Of a DNA stretch of 64,000 nucleotides, positions 8,682-20,702 are shown one piece after another. Every line of letters begins with the position of its first letter. Within the stretch, counting starts at the first letter, position 1. Made by a program: the position numbers and the translations under genes. The notes under the pieces were generated by a model. The model saw only the letters and a program-made list of their open reading frames with translations. It was not told where the DNA came from and did no database searches. Source of the DNA: Bimuria novae-zelandiae CBS 107.79 (lineage: Eukaryota; Ascomycota; Dothideomycetes; Pleosporales; Didymosphaeriaceae); assembly GCA_010015655.1 (NCBI GenBank), contig ML976661.1, positions 164,050 through 228,049 of the forward strand. Reading direction: 5' to 3'.

Positions 8682-10642
8682 TTACCCCCTGTATCTGAAC
8701 GGCACCGCAGCCTTGAGCATCTTAGGGAAGTTCGGGGTGCCCCAGCCGGTGGCCGGATCCCATCCTTTTGTGGCATTCCAGCCCGCATATGGGATGACAG
8801 GGCTGCCGTTCGGGGCTCCATTGAACCTCGCATGTCCATCACATCCGGTACTGCCACCCTTCGCGATATCGTTGAGCACAAGCGGGCCGACAGTGTAAAC
8901 CCACGGGTTCAGAAATCCCATAGGAGGAAGCTTAGCCTTGAGACGCGCATCGTTTAGCAGAGCAATGATAGCGGCAAAGGCTGGCGCCGAACAAGAGGTA
9001 CCCTCGAAATGGCCTAGTCGACCCTTGTTGTATACAGCGTAGCCTACACTCTGGGCAGCGACATCGGGGAAGCCACGTCCATTGCGATTGAAGTAGGGCT
9101 TGAACTTGTTGCCGATCTTCGCGAGATAGCTTTCGACAGCCACTGCCTGCCACAGTGGTCGCGACCAGTAGTTGGAGAAGCCACCGGAAGAGAAAAACAC
9201 GGCTTCTTCGTCCACATGTTGCGTACCGCCTACAGAGGTGACCCATGGACAACTAGCAGGGAACTGAGGCTCGAACCTAGTAGTGTTCTTGCCATCGTTG
9301 GTTTGGCACGCACTACCCACGCCACTGTCACCGGAACTAAAAATGACGGACACGCCTCGGGATCCGAGTTGGGCGTAAAGGTTGCAGACCGACTTAGCAT
9401 AGGCTTCAGGAACGCTCTGCTCGCCTTCGCCGTAAGACGTCGATATGACCTGGGGGAGTTGACGTTGTGGAAGCTTTAGCACGTCCTGAAGGTACGCGAG
9501 ATAAGGTTCGTTTCCATTGTTAGCTGGGTCCGGTTGGGTGAGATCAGGAACGAGTGGTCCTCTACCCGCAGTAACATATTCAGTCACCGGCAGAGGCGCG
9601 GCAATGCCAACAATGTATTGGCCGTCGAGGTTTGCTTCTCCGCTATCGGCCGATGAGGATTGGTCGTTGACTCCTCCTTCGAATGTGATGACAGTGTAGT
9701 TCTCGCCCTTTGCGTACGGCGCGATGTTCTCAATGAATAGTTCAAGATCTGTGTAGCGCGCAGACTCCTCTAAGTAACTGTTGAAAGCGACCTTGCTGCC
9801 GCTCTTAGCGTCGGCCTTGTAGTCGATCTTGTACAAGTCCTGCAGACACTGCGGAGTAATGTATTTGTTCTGAAGTTGTCAGCATGAAAGTACGGGGCCA
9901 CAGAAAATTTACTTACGCAATCAGTTGTATTGGCAGCAGCTGCGTCAAGACCTATAATATTCGACTCGTCAACTGCGTGGTGCGTTGCGTGCTCTGGAAT
10001 ACCTTGACCAAATCGAACCGTCGGTTGAATAGTGTTTACATGGTCCGCAACTGCATCCGGGACAGAGTACTCAAGTGTTCGCAGACGCTTGCCGAATTCT
10101 TTGCTGGTATACCATGCGAATTTCGTGGAAAGCAGCTCATTCGCAACCCCAACTGTCGTACGGATATTGATCCAGTCCGCGTCCACACTCACACTCTTGA
10201 CTCCTGTGGCCGCGAGCCAGTCTTTTACAGTGGACAGCGTAGTTTCAGAAGGGAGAAGCATGCGCTTCATCTCTTCATGGTCCTGGAAATGCTTTCCATA
10301 CGACGGGTGCTCTAGATCGCATTAGCATCCTGATCTCTGATAGAATTGAGGCTGTATCTAGACTCAATACAGCGCTTTGTTCAGTCCCTTTCTCCCGGAG
10401 CAGTACAAGGTATCAAGTCTTTCACAGAACGGCATGGGATTCATACCTGGAGTGCTCATGTCGATAACCGCCTGCTCGAATGATGCCACATCGCCCTGCT
10501 TCAGAGCAATCTGCAGACGGATTGGCTCGTCTTTTGACGCGGCACTGGCGAACGTCCAACCGTCAGGCACAGCATTTAGGCTCTCAAGTACTGCCGCGGA
10601 GGCAGTCGAAGCCAGGAACAGCAAGAAGCTCGAGGGTAGCAT
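8682..10642 (-). CDS. Secreted sedolisin (S53) tripeptidyl-peptidase
   Basis: Three exons on the minus strand: 10642-10447, 9869-8682 and between them 10311-9917, separated by introns with GTATGA..TAG and GTAAGT..CAG borders. The lengths sum to 592 codons plus stop. The start at 10642 gives a clear signal peptide ([16 protein letters not shown]). A pro-kumamolisin propeptide follows ([18 protein letters not shown], then [11 protein letters not shown]). The catalytic domain has the oxyanion-hole region SSGDSGVGS, the nucleophile motif [12 protein letters not shown] and the C-terminal calcium-site region ([28 protein letters not shown]). S53 enzymes remove tripeptides from protein N-termini at acidic pH outside the cell. 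The prodomain, Ser motif and length (about 590) all fit the family. It appears intact. A longer in-frame start at 10711 would bury the signal peptide and is rejected. Confidence 0.93.
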
Positions 10643-11993
10643 GTTGATGAGTTGTCGCCTAGGTAAGGAGTACAGTTCTTGACAATCCCTTCTAAGGAAG
10701 TGCGTTCGCACGTGCGTATAGACAGCTGTACAGTGGAGACTGACCGAGCTGAAGAGACGTCGGTGTTGGGTGACGGCCTGGATATGCTCCTGACGTCTGG
10801 CCTTTCAACAAGTCAAAATCCCAGATGCCGTCGAAGAACCTCACGAGCAGGGCTGTCTCCAATTCAAGAGCGCGTAGCTCTTCTTATACATTTGTATTCG
10901 ATATGCAGTTGCCCTATGTAGCTTAGCGTGATCCCTGCGGCCCCCAGCACGATAGCCACTCACCAGGACAATGCATGTAAGACCCATATCGCATCTCTAA
11001 AAGGCAGGTCGACAAGGTCCGAGGACCAGAGTCGGCATCGCGTAGGCGGTTAGTGAGGAAGACAAGGAAAACAAGCTCGTTGGATCCGTTGCTTAATCTC
11101 CTCGACTACATGGCTTAGCGTGCTTATATCCGTACGTATCATGCAGGTCCTAACAGCTCCTTCTTCTTCAGGCAAGTGCGAAGCGCCGACATGCATCATA
11201 AAAAACTACGCCACGGGAGGTTCACACGATATAACAACGCACCTAGCGGCCATCAGCCTAATTTCGCACTAGTGAAAGCCACCGCGCTGTTTTGGGAGTT
11301 ACCACCTACTTACGGCATACATCGATGACTTCCAAGGATACAACGGATTGAAGTGCAACCTTGGAAATGTAGATGTGTTTTAAGCGCTTTCGTACAACCG
11401 ACTTTGAAATACCACCTGGGCAGCTTGTAGAAGCGATTGCAGTCTGTATCGACGGCACCATCACCTCGAATGTGGGTACCAATCCACGAGTGGGGTTCAA
11501 TGTAAAGTACAGGTGCGCATTACGTCAACCTGTCAGGTTGCCCTCATTGTCAGAAGCCGCCTTCACAGAGACCACTAACGACAACACACAAATCCTTAAT
11601 GACGTCAAGTATGATCTACCACATTAATTCTCGACGAGCTCCGAGCTCAATGCTCCAAATTGCTGGTCGCTCACTCAACGGAAGCTCCTGCTCCCATCAT
11701 ACAACTCGCGCACTGCTGCTCCATAATGTTTAAGACACCAACCGTTTTCCGTCAATTCAAATTCTCCTCATGCTGATGTAATAGAGTATCCATTGTTTGG
11801 GGTGGAACAATGCTGTTGCCTTTGGTACACTGGTAACATGCCGATGGAGCTCATCAGCTATTCCAGGACCGTGGCTCTCTGTCCCAACACCAAGCTTCAC
11901 ACTTCAGCTATACCTCGAACACTGTCGCGAAAGGGAAGATGAACTGCCGCTGCCCATTTCATTCCTGCTTCCTGACAGGTTTCTCTGTTGATC
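10643..11993. other. Intergenic, 1.35 kb
   Basis: Upstream regions of the sedolisin gene (leftward) and the WSC pseudogene (rightward). Only short frames occur, the longest about 84 codons at 11373-11627, with no recognisable product. No repeat or RNA gene seen. Confidence 0.5.
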
Positions 11994-13578
11994 ATGAGGT
12001 TGACATTCTCGTGCCTTTTTGTTGCAGCATCTGCGCCCATTTTGGTGCTCACCATCCAAGATGCGCGAGCCGATGCACTAGCCATTGAAGTCAAAGATCC
12101 ATTTTGGGTGCCTACAGGATGCTATATTGACCCGGTCGCAAGTCGTGCGCTTGCCCCAGGCTGCCTTATTTGACGATGGAGGGATGACCGTCGGCACCTG
12201 CCTGGACTGGTGTTCGAAAGGAGGATATCTATACGCCGGTCTAGAGTATGGGAGGGAATGCTGGGTATGTTTTTCTCTCATATACTCAATATAATAGTAA
12301 CAGTCGTAGTGTGGCATCATTAACGGTTCCCTCGAATTAGTAAAATCCACCGATTGTTACCAACCATGTTCTGGTGATCCGTCTGAGACGTGCGGTGGTC
12401 CTGACAGACTCTCTACATACTTAAGAGCAATGGACGAGCCCTAGATCAACCCGGGAGTCAACCGTTACCAGTACGTTGGGTGCTATGGAGACTCCATTAC
12501 CAACCGCCTACTCAGCTACTTTGCCATTGTACCAGGCCGACCGGCAGAAATGTCTGTAGATGCATATACAACAGCCTGTTACGCTGAGGGCTTCCACTAC
12601 GCTGGACTTGAATATGCTGGAGGTGCGTGCTTCACTAACTTTTGCCCGCTCTCAGGCTAGCTCAGATGCCTCTGATTGTCGTGCTGACGTAACATAGAAT
12701 GCTGGTGCGGCAACGATTATCAGACCCGGCCTGCAACTGCGACCAACTGCGAGATGCCTTGCAGAGGCAACCTTGCCGAACTATGTGGCGGACCCAACGC
12801 ATTGAATGTATACCAATACACGCCTCCTACGAGACTGCACAGACCACCACCTTCCTACTGCCAACGCCCAGTTTAATCGTGCCCATCCCGGTGCCTGTCA
12901 TTTCCATTCTCTATCAGATCCTCACCATCTCCGCGTACCTTACGACCGTGTCCACTAACCCGGCCTCAACCACCACTACCACAGCTGCGACCGCGACCCT
13001 AACCTTCGCCAACGTGATGAAGGACTCTTACTTCAACGAAACAAGGTCCCCCTGGAATACCGTGGCCAATCCGTCCTACAGGGACTCCTCCAACCTCCTC
13101 GGCAGCCTTGTGATCTTCCTCGGTAGTCCTGTCTCCCTAAACAACACCTCCGTCTACAACATGAGCTCCTCACCCACCAACTCGTCCACCACCCGCTCTT
13201 ACTGCCTGCAGCAACCTGTCAACATCTCCGCATCCGGCGTTTACCAATACAGCGTCGGCATCGGCCGCCAGATCCTCAACGGCACCGGCAAGCCCAGCCC
13301 ATCCACCGACCGCCTGCAGTTCAGCGCATGGTACGATACTAGGCAGATTGGGGGGCAAGATGTGTGCAATTCCAGCAATGGGGAATGTACATAGTAGCAT
13401 GCGCTCGCTGTTTGGCTCGTACGATGTTGTGACGAGTCGTGTGCAGGTGCCGTTTCGGGATATTGGGGCGCATAATTTGGCGCTGTGTGGGGTTTTCAAT
13501 GGTAATGCGAATTTTGGGCTGGATTCAATTATGCTTTACTCGTTTAGCTTCTTGGGGCCGACCAAAAGCGGTAAGTGA
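11994..13578 (+). pseudogene. Decayed tandem WSC-domain cell-surface protein
   Basis: ATG at 11994 opens a signal peptide (MRLTFSCLFVAASAPILVL). WSC domain 1 runs from GCYIDPVASRAL, breaks frame near 12154-12160 (CCCCAGG), continues MTVGTCLDWC..YAGLEYGREC, passes an intron (12265-12309) and ends CSGDPSETCGGPDRLSTY. An in-frame TAG follows at 12442-12444. WSC domain 2 then continues in the same frame (YQYVGCYGDSITN..YAGLEYAG), with an intron at 12623-12697 and CWCGNDYQ..LAELCGGPNALNVYQY. The Thr-rich linker and C-terminal domain (DSYFNETRSPWNTV, then ISASGVYQYSVGIGRQIL) are in a second frame, and the last 65 codons in a third. WSC domains bind wall glycans in stress sensors and secreted lectin-like proteins. 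One nonsense codon plus three frame changes in 1.6 kb indicates a pseudogene; sequencing error is the alternative. Confidence 0.8.
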
Positions 13579-14636
13579 AATGAAGTGAAATGAAGAGAGG
13601 TTCAGGTGAGGGAAGTGGAGGGGGGTGGAACAGCGTTGCCGTCGTATTTTTGCAGTCATCGTCGTAGGGGCGTATGAGTTCGATTGCACTCTCGCGTCCA
13701 TCTCCCTGAATTGAATGAAGCAATGTCACAGCACATCAAGAAATTAATCGACACGTATGCATGGCTGCGAAACCTACTAGTGCTGCCCATATCGCTGGCC
13801 TATCCACAAAGCTGATGCATTTGCGAATCCCGTCGTGCTGCCCGATGACCACACAATACCCCAGGTACTAGGTACATGGGTACCTCGATGAGATTGATGA
13901 CGCCCTGAGCCGCAGTGAAGCCCTCATTGTTCTGCCAGCTGGGTTCTCCGTATATGCAATCGACCGTAGCCCACGGCACCATGGGCTCGAATAACGGCTG
14001 GCGCCATTTGCTGTGTGGGAACGCGTGCGCGCGAAGGAAAATATATGCGGCATTCCACAGCCTAAAAGGGAAGGCATATGCGGCCTAGACGGGGACGACG
14101 AGAAAAGGCATGCGTGTCCAGGACAGGTTTGACGACTCGGAGACCCTTCTGGTATGCACGAATACACACGGTACAGGCTGTGGGCTGGTGGTGCCGTGAT
14201 GATGATGTAAGCAGGGCGATGTGGCAGCCCACTAAAGCAGTACAGTGTAACGGTCGAGACGCGCAATAATTAGCGGTATGCTGACAGTCACCGTCTTGGT
14301 GAAAGCATTGTCGTGCCTAGGGATCCGACAGCGACAGTGAACATTGGTGTAACGGTTAAAGCTCGGTACATCGGAGCCTCGGCTGCCAAGCTGTTTTCGC
14401 CTTTGGCCTTCCATGGCTTTCTTCTCCACCACCGCTCTCTCTTCTGCCACCGTGTCACGCCTAGTGAACTAAAACCAAGGTGGCTGAGCACTGGACATGA
14501 TTATTTGATCCATCATTTAAGCGGGTCAATCCGGCAATGTTGACTACGCTCGACAGCTTCTACTCTGTCATGTTCCCGTCCCAGTAAGATCCCGCGCTGA
14601 CCCATATCAACCAATTTTTAGCAACTTCCTTTCAAC
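13579..14636. other. Intergenic, about 1.06 kb
   Basis: No supported gene. Frames on both strands (for example a 132-codon minus frame at 13868-14266) are Arg/Ser/Pro-rich and look like chance. A stretch near 14345-14360 resembles a tRNA D-arm, but no T-arm or acceptor stem follows. Confidence 0.5.
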
Positions 14637-15667
14637 ATGGCTTCTACATCCGGCTACGAGCATGTACCAGGATGGTATTGGCCTGACGACGTTCCCGGAG
14701 ATGGCACGTTGGAAGGACCGTCCTCGGCAAGGCAACGAGCACCTCCACGGACCTCGTCCACTACTGACGGACCTATGCCAAAGGCTGAACCTAGTGGAAA
14801 TACTCCTAAACAGAGGCACTGGCGACCGCGCCAATGTCGGATATGTCTTGACACCGTCAATCCTACCTTCGACGTGCCGTCGGAGAATCTGCCCAGTTTT
14901 CTTCAATCCACCGGCAACGTCAAGTACGAGGACGAAAACGGACGGCTGATTCGACCCTGCATGTGCAAAGGCTCAGCAAAATACGTTCACGAAGGTTGCT
15001 TGCAAGCCTGGCGACATGCAGATCCTAGCTACGGACGCCGGAACTACTGGCAGTGTCCCATTTGCAAATTCAAATACCGGCTCGCGCGATTGGGAGCCGG
15101 TCGATTCGTTGGCAGTATCGGTAAGTTTGTGTTCCGATCACTCCGCAATCGAGTCAGATACTAACACTCATCAGCTGCCCAAATCATTTTGACCATCGCT
15201 ATACTCATTGCGGTTGTCTTCCTCTTGGGGTTCGTGGCGGATCCTATCATCAACTTGTACGTGGACCCTTGGAGCTTTTTGATGCCTTGGTCCACCTCGA
15301 GTTACGACTACTACATGGATGAAGATCGTGTCACTTGGTCCAAACATTTCGCCAAGGGGCTTGCCTCCACGGGAGTTTTGGGTTTCTTGAAAGTTCTTCT
15401 AGCGAGTCCATTACAAATTTTCAGGATCGGTGGTGGCAGAGGTCGAGCTACAGCCCGTGATCGCTACGAGCAGGTATCCTGGGTAATCATTTTGATTGGA
15501 GTGGGCACATTCTTGGCGGTAAGTGCAGATGCCCTCTCGTTAAAGCCAGGAATTCTGATCCGTGAAAGGCAATCTACAAAGGAGTCCGAGCATGGAGCCG
15601 CCGCACTCTCGAAAAAGCTGGCGAGAGAGTCATGGACGTGCAAGGTGACGACGATGACGAAGAGTAG
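14637..15667 (+). CDS. RING-CH (MARCH-type) membrane E3 ubiquitin ligase
   Basis: Three exons, 14637-15120, 15175-15518 and 15569-15667, with introns GTAAGT..CAG and GTAAGT..AAG. They sum to 308 codons plus stop. After a disordered Pro/Ser N-terminus (1-60), residues about 67-145 carry the C4HC3 RING-CH signature: CRIC, CMCKGSAKYVHEGCLQAW and QCPICKFKY. Two hydrophobic segments follow, IILTIAILIAVVFLLGFV near 166 and WVIILIGVGTFLAAIY near 275. The tail is acidic (DVQGDDDDEE). RING-CH proteins are membrane-anchored E3 ligases of endomembranes. The domain order fits the small fungal MARCH-like proteins rather than the large Ssm4/Doa10. Substrate unknown. Confidence 0.9.
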
Positions 15668-16081
15668 TCAGTTCCCGCGTTTTGTCGTAAATATACCATC
15701 ATTCTTGGTATCATGTGCTACCCTTTCCTGCTAGCTACATACTCCTATCCTACCGCACACTCTTAAGCTACATCGGTTTCTTCCTCTGTACCGTTGCGGC
15801 TAGTCTGCGTGCGAAGATCGAACAGCCTGCGGACTCCTGTTCAGCTCGTGCGTTTTGTTCAGCTGGCTTTGGACCGCGTGGCTTTCGCCTGTGGCAATTC
15901 TACATCAGGCAACCTGCTCTTCGGGGCGCAATTTTGGCTTGACTGAAATACTGCCGTTGGCACATTCCAACAGTCGAGACCTCGGCTTGGGTCGTCGATC
16001 CTGTTGTAACAAATCGCCTGGCTATCGGCCCATGTATCGCACGATTGTGCATGTCGATATTCAACCGCAGCGCAGCCCGGT
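15668..16081. other. Convergent intergenic region
   Basis: About 410 bp between the convergent RING-CH gene and the coiled-coil gene. It presumably holds both 3' UTRs. No supported gene. Confidence 0.5.
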
Positions 16082-17701
16082 TCACCCAATGCTGCAGCAT
16101 ACTCTTGCTTTTACTAGCACGTTGCTCACTTCTGTGTGATCGCCAAATTCGTCCCCCCACTTCTCCAGACCCGGAAACACACAAAATGAAAATGTACGAT
16201 CAACTATCATGTCACCCTCTTCATCCGCGTAATCATCAAGTTCGTTGATGGGCTCCATTCGGTTGCCATCGAAGCTCAATTCTACGTCGAGTTGGTTCCG
16301 CGGGAACTGCACAGAATACTGTGCCTTTTGGAGCTGGAGCGTAGTATGGAAGTCAGCCGCCGCATCCAGTATAGTCTCCAATGCTGAATGGGCTTCCACC
16401 GGAAGATTGGCGAATGTAATGGTAATCAAATGATGCAAGACGTCGGTTGCGAGCTGGTGTACCTGTAGTTTTCTCCCCTCCACAATTTTGAACCGCGCTT
16501 CACTCTTAGAAAGACTACGAATGGTGGTGTGACGCCAGTTTTGGTATTCATCGCCGGTGGTTCGGATGGTAGCCGCTATGTCGCGGAGAGATGCTAGCGG
16601 GCCAGTCTCGGGTAGTCCAACTTGAATGGGTTCGTGGAAAATACGCATCATCTTGCTAGAGACGAGTGCTTGGAACAGCGCAAGGCGATCTGCTTGAGTG
16701 ACAGTCTTGCTGTCCGGCAATACTACTTCCAACGCTTTGGCCGTCGCAGGTGGAACGTCACTCAAGTTCAGCTTCGACCTCCGAAAGTTGCTAATCACCC
16801 ATTCGCGCACACGGTTGGAGAGCTGCGAGAACGTCTCGGATAGCTCGCTGTCTGTCACTTGAGGCTCGACACGGGTGAGCGACGAAAAAGCGGACTTCAA
16901 AGACAGCAATTGCTGTAAGCGCTCCTGGGATTCTTTCTCCGTCGCATGAAGTCTCGCTCTCAGCTCATCCCACTCATTCTGGCCTTCAGCTCTTCTCTGT
17001 TCCAACATGGACTGATGTGTCACCTCCTGCGTCATCAGTTGATCCTGCAACTGAATAACTCTAGCCCGAAGATCTTCGTTCTGCCCTTCAAGATCAGCGC
17101 GCGACCTGCTAGACGACGGTCGTGGCACGGTGTCGCTTTCGTAGGAGTTCGAGCGGGCTGATGCTGGGCGCGAATCGGAATGGAAGGCGCCAGGTGGGCT
17201 CTGAAGTTGGTATGACCCTGCAAGCTGTCGTCGGTACGCTTCAATCGTCTCCCTGTAGACGGTTCCATGCTCTCTGAGCTTTGCCAACTCTTCCTTCATT
17301 GTTTTCTGCTCCTCCAGCGCCGCCGCAAGTGCCTGCTCCAGTTCTGCAACCCTGTGTGCCGCTTCTCGATCCGAGGCTCCATCTTCGCTCGGCCTCTCCT
17401 CGTCCAGCGAAGCTGCTACACGTTCGTCTCGAACCGTCGCACTATTCGACACTCGCCTTGCTCGTTCTCTTTCTTTGGAGGCTCGGGGATGCAGCATGTC
17501 ATTGAATCGCTTTGCAGTGGCTAGAGCGGCTCTGGGCGGGGCGCTGATGGCGGGGGCAGCCGACTTCGAGGTTTTGCCGGCGGTGGTTTTGGAGCGCCTC
17601 ACGCCGAGGCGAGAGGAGAGATCTTGCGGAAGATGATCAGCAGGGGAGCTTTCCAGTGAGAAGCTCGACTCTGTACCGGAACCCTTCTTTTCTCCCGTCA
17701 T
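16082..17701 (-). CDS. Conserved fungal coiled-coil protein
   Basis: The frame continues upstream to 17779, but that start would be TTG; the first ATG is at 17701, giving about 539 codons. Residues 1-110 are Ser/Lys-rich. Residues about 115-270 form long heptad-like coiled coils (HRVAELEQALAAALEEQKTM, then DLRARVIQLQDQLMTQEVTH) interrupted by a Ser/Arg hinge. The C-terminal half is a helical globular region (FSQLSNRVREWVISNFRRSK, then VLHHLITITFANLPVEAHSA). It ends with an acidic stretch and RTFSFCVFPGLEKWGDEFGD. This C-terminal arrangement recurs in uncharacterised filamentous-ascomycete proteins, but I cannot name a function. No introns are required, though a short 3' intron cannot be excluded. 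Divergent from the Hsp70-like gene, with about 540 bp between the starts. Confidence 0.75.
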   Translation of the reverse strand: MTGEKKGSGTESSFSLESSPADHLPQDLSSRLGVRRSKTTAGKTSKSAAPAISAPPRAALATAKRFNDMLHPRASKERERARRVSNSATVRDERVAASLDEERPSEDGASDREAAHRVAELEQALAAALEEQKTMKEELAKLREHGTVYRETIEAYRRQLAGSYQLQSPPGAFHSDSRPASARSNSYESDTVPRPSSSRSRADLEGQNEDLRARVIQLQDQLMTQEVTHQSMLEQRRAEGQNEWDELRARLHATEKESQERLQQLLSLKSAFSSLTRVEPQVTDSELSETFSQLSNRVREWVISNFRRSKLNLSDVPPATAKALEVVLPDSKTVTQADRLALFQALVSSKMMRIFHEPIQVGLPETGPLASLRDIAATIRTTGDEYQNWRHTTIRSLSKSEARFKIVEGRKLQVHQLATDVLHHLITITFANLPVEAHSALETILDAAADFHTTLQLQKAQYSVQFPRNQLDVELSFDGNRMEPINELDDYADEEGDMIVDRTFSFCVFPGLEKWGDEFGDHTEVSNVLVKARVCCSIG

Positions 17702-18239
17702 CAGACCTGTTCGGAGTGCAGTTGGCGGGTAAGCATTTGACGTAGGACATGTGTGGGCTTCGGTGTGATTGCTTTTCAACTGGAATGTGCGAAATTCTTC
17801 AAATTTCCATAAAACATCTTTTCACTCGTCGGTGCTCGCGCATGGGATTCAAACGTTGTGACGGCACCATCCCGAACGTTATAGGACGATTCCTTGCGTA
17901 GGTAGTTGCGGGGGGGCTCTCTATGTATGCACGGCTCAGCCACGCGCCAGGCATCGCAAGCTTCGAGCGGACCACTGCCGCCAGGCTTCCGTGTTTACAC
18001 TCCGCTTGAGAGGCGCCTGATGATGACGATGGCTTCCAGGCACCCGTCTTTCTGACCTCAATGTTTTCGAGACGGCACACACTCGTTCCTTACTCCTGCA
18101 ATTTAGCAATTGCTCTGCAGGCTAGCTCTGGAGATCCCAGCCGCACCGTTGCGGACCCCACGCGTCCTCAGGCCCATGTAGCGCCCACCACCATTCTTTG
18201 AACGCATATTTGTTGTAAATAGAGAAGCTTCACGGCACT
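17702..18239. promoter_or_regulatory. Divergent promoter region
   Basis: About 540 bp separate the start codons of the coiled-coil gene (leftward) and the Hsp70-like gene (rightward). Both promoters must lie here. No individual site can be assigned with confidence. Confidence 0.45.
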
Positions 18240-20321
18240 ATGGAAAGAAAGCCTAGCATGGCAAGCGCCTTTAGTGTGAGGCCGGGCAACATCCCCGTAG
18301 CATTCAATCCCAGCGCGAATCACGTCCCCGCGCCTGCGCTGAGCAGCTTGTTGAGAGCGAGTCCGGTGCAGGATAGGCTAATAGTGGGCGTCGACTTTGG
18401 AACTACGTACAGCGGTGCGTTGACAGTAACATGTGGTCTAGGCACAGAAATGCAGAGCTAATTAAGAGATAGGCGTCGCGGCTGTGTACAGCGCAACACC
18501 AGACGACATAGACATTATCAAAACATGGCCCGGCGGCAACGGTAGCTCTCTCGAACCCGCTCCCACATGCTCCACCGCTCATACAGCTTCTCCGCAGGAA
18601 TCACGTCCGACAAAGTGCCCACCGAGATCGCATACGTTGCGCCGTCCGACCCCTTGAAGCCGAACATAAAATGGGGATTCCAGTTCAAACCCGAAGAAAC
18701 GCGCCTTCGCTGCATAAAGCTCTTCCTCGACCGCAACCACAAACTCCCGCATTTCGTCTCGCCGCTCGAAACCGCCGCGCAGCTGCGCAAGTACGAGAAA
18801 ACTGTCATGGAAGCTGTGTCGGATTATCTTGCGCAGATACACAAGCACACTATGGAGACGCTGACGAGACGGTACGGGGAGACGTTCATGAGCATGACGA
18901 AGACGCAGTTCGTACTCACGGTCCCCGCCGTGTGGTCGGACAGCGCAAAAGACGCGACCCTGAAGGCAGCGGAGAAGGCGGGCATGGGTAGCGGGAATGA
19001 CCTGAAGCTGATCAGCGAGCCCGAGGCCGCAGCTGTGTACACACTGAAGGCTATCCAGCCGAATAATCTCAAAGTCGGGGATAACTTCATCGTGTGCGAC
19101 GCGGGTGGTGGCACGGTTGATCTGATCGCGTACAAAATCATACAGCTGAACCCGTTACGGGTTGAAGAATCTGCCGTGGGGACGGGAGGACTATGCGGTT
19201 CCGCATTTCTCAACTACCGCTTTGAAGACCACGTCAAGAGTCGCATAGGCGCCGAGCGGTACAAAATGATGCGGGAGAAGAAAGCGAAGACTTGGAACAT
19301 GGGGCTGAAATATTTTGAAGAGTTTGTGAAGCGCAATTTTAATGAAGATGAACACGCCGAGGTCAATGTACCGTTTCCCGGCCTACCGGACGACGAAGAG
19401 GCGGGACTCGATTCTGGCTTCCTAGTCATGAGCGCTGAGCAAGTGAAAGAGATCTTTGACCCGGTGGTGCAAGAGGTGGTCTCACTGGTTGAAGGCCAGG
19501 TACAAAGCATACGAGCAAAAGGCGGACTAGTATGCGGTATTGTTTTGGTGGGTGGATTCGGGCAGTCCAACTACCTGTACAGCAGGATGAAAGCACATTT
19601 CAACAGTGCTCCTCCGCCGCCATACACGGAGAGACCCACACACGCGGTCGCGCTGAGTGCCACACCGTCGATAGAAATCTTCCATCCGATACATGCGTGG
19701 ACAGCGGTTGTAAGAGGTGCGGTACTGAGAGGGTTGGAAGGCAGCATGGTGGTGAGCAGACGGAGTAGGTGGCATTATGGTACGAGCTATGCGACCGTGT
19801 TCGATGAGGCGAAACATCCGATTGAGGATCGGTATTGGTCGCCTTTGTGGGAGCGATGGATGGTCTCAGATAGGATGCAATGGCATATTGCAAAGGTTCG
19901 TTCACCACTTTTTTTGTTTTCCCTGCTCTCATTCCGCGCTACGACAACAATAATTGCAAATTTAGTTTACCATGCTAACAGTCTACAGGGCGCACAAGTC
20001 TCTGAATCTACACCCATATCTTTCCATTACACACGCAACTTCCGCCCGGGCCAGTCCTTGGTTGTAGAAGACGACCTCATTGCATGCGACGCTGACGTCG
20101 CGCCCGACTCGTTCCGCAAAGGCCTCATCAACGTTTGCACGCTCACAACGGATCTAAATACGGTGCCTAAAAGCCTCTTCACGAGGTTGACGACCACGAA
20201 GGGCGTGGAGTTTGATAATCTGGATTTCACGCTAGATATGCGCATCGAAAGCGCGGGGTTGATGTTCGAATTGAAAGTGGACGGAGTGCGCTACGGGGCC
20301 GTGAGTGCCAAGTTCCACTGA
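18240..20321 (+). CDS. Hsp70-like (actin-fold ATPase) protein
   Basis: Four exons: 18240-18414, 18473-18541, 18598-19895 and 19989-20321, totalling 624 codons plus stop. The third intron (93 bp) is in frame and stop-free, so unspliced mRNA would still be open. After a 45-residue leader comes phosphate-1 motif LIVGVDFGTTYSG, then FVLTVPAVWSDSAKDATLKA, the connect-1 region LISEPEAAAVYTLK and phosphate-2 FIVCDAGGGTVDL. The adenosine motif is GIVLVGGFGQSNYL. This is the fungal Hsp70-like/HSPA12-like group, which keeps the nucleotide-binding domain but has a diverged C-terminal part instead of a canonical peptide-binding domain and EEVD tail. ATP binding is well supported; a chaperone role is inference. 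Confidence 0.9.
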
Positions 20322-20702
20322 GAGAGATAGAAGGACTGGAAATCCATAAAAGGAAGGGGTCGGAATGGTATATTCGTTGGAGGTGGACTACATGCACACG
20401 GTACTCCAAGAGCACAGCATACAAGTCAATTAGTAGAGTGTAATCTACAATGGCGCTATCGCAACGTGCCATGCACGCCTCACGCGATAGCATACATAGT
20501 AAACGTTCGCAAGCACGTTAGCGTTTGAGTGGTTTTACGAATCTAAATACTCTCTGTGAAGTGCTTCTGTAGACGTGGTTGCGTAAGGTGCGGCCTTCCC
20601 TTACGGTTAGCCTTCCGCTTTGGGGCCCGACCGACGTCAGCCGCGGGTCTCACGCCAAACATCAAGACGCGCTCTACGCGTCCCATTCAATCGCACGACG
20701 CG
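20322..20702. other. Intergenic
   Basis: About 380 bp between the Hsp70-like gene and the CENP-Q gene. No gene seen. Confidence 0.5.

Noticed and set aside
13868..14266. 132-codon minus-strand frame
   Set aside because: No motif, no splice context, Arg/Ser/Pro-rich; not distinguishable from chance.
14340..14400. tRNA-like D-arm (TGGTGTAACGGTTA)
   Set aside because: No matching acceptor stem, anticodon arm or T-arm with GTTCGA follows on either strand.
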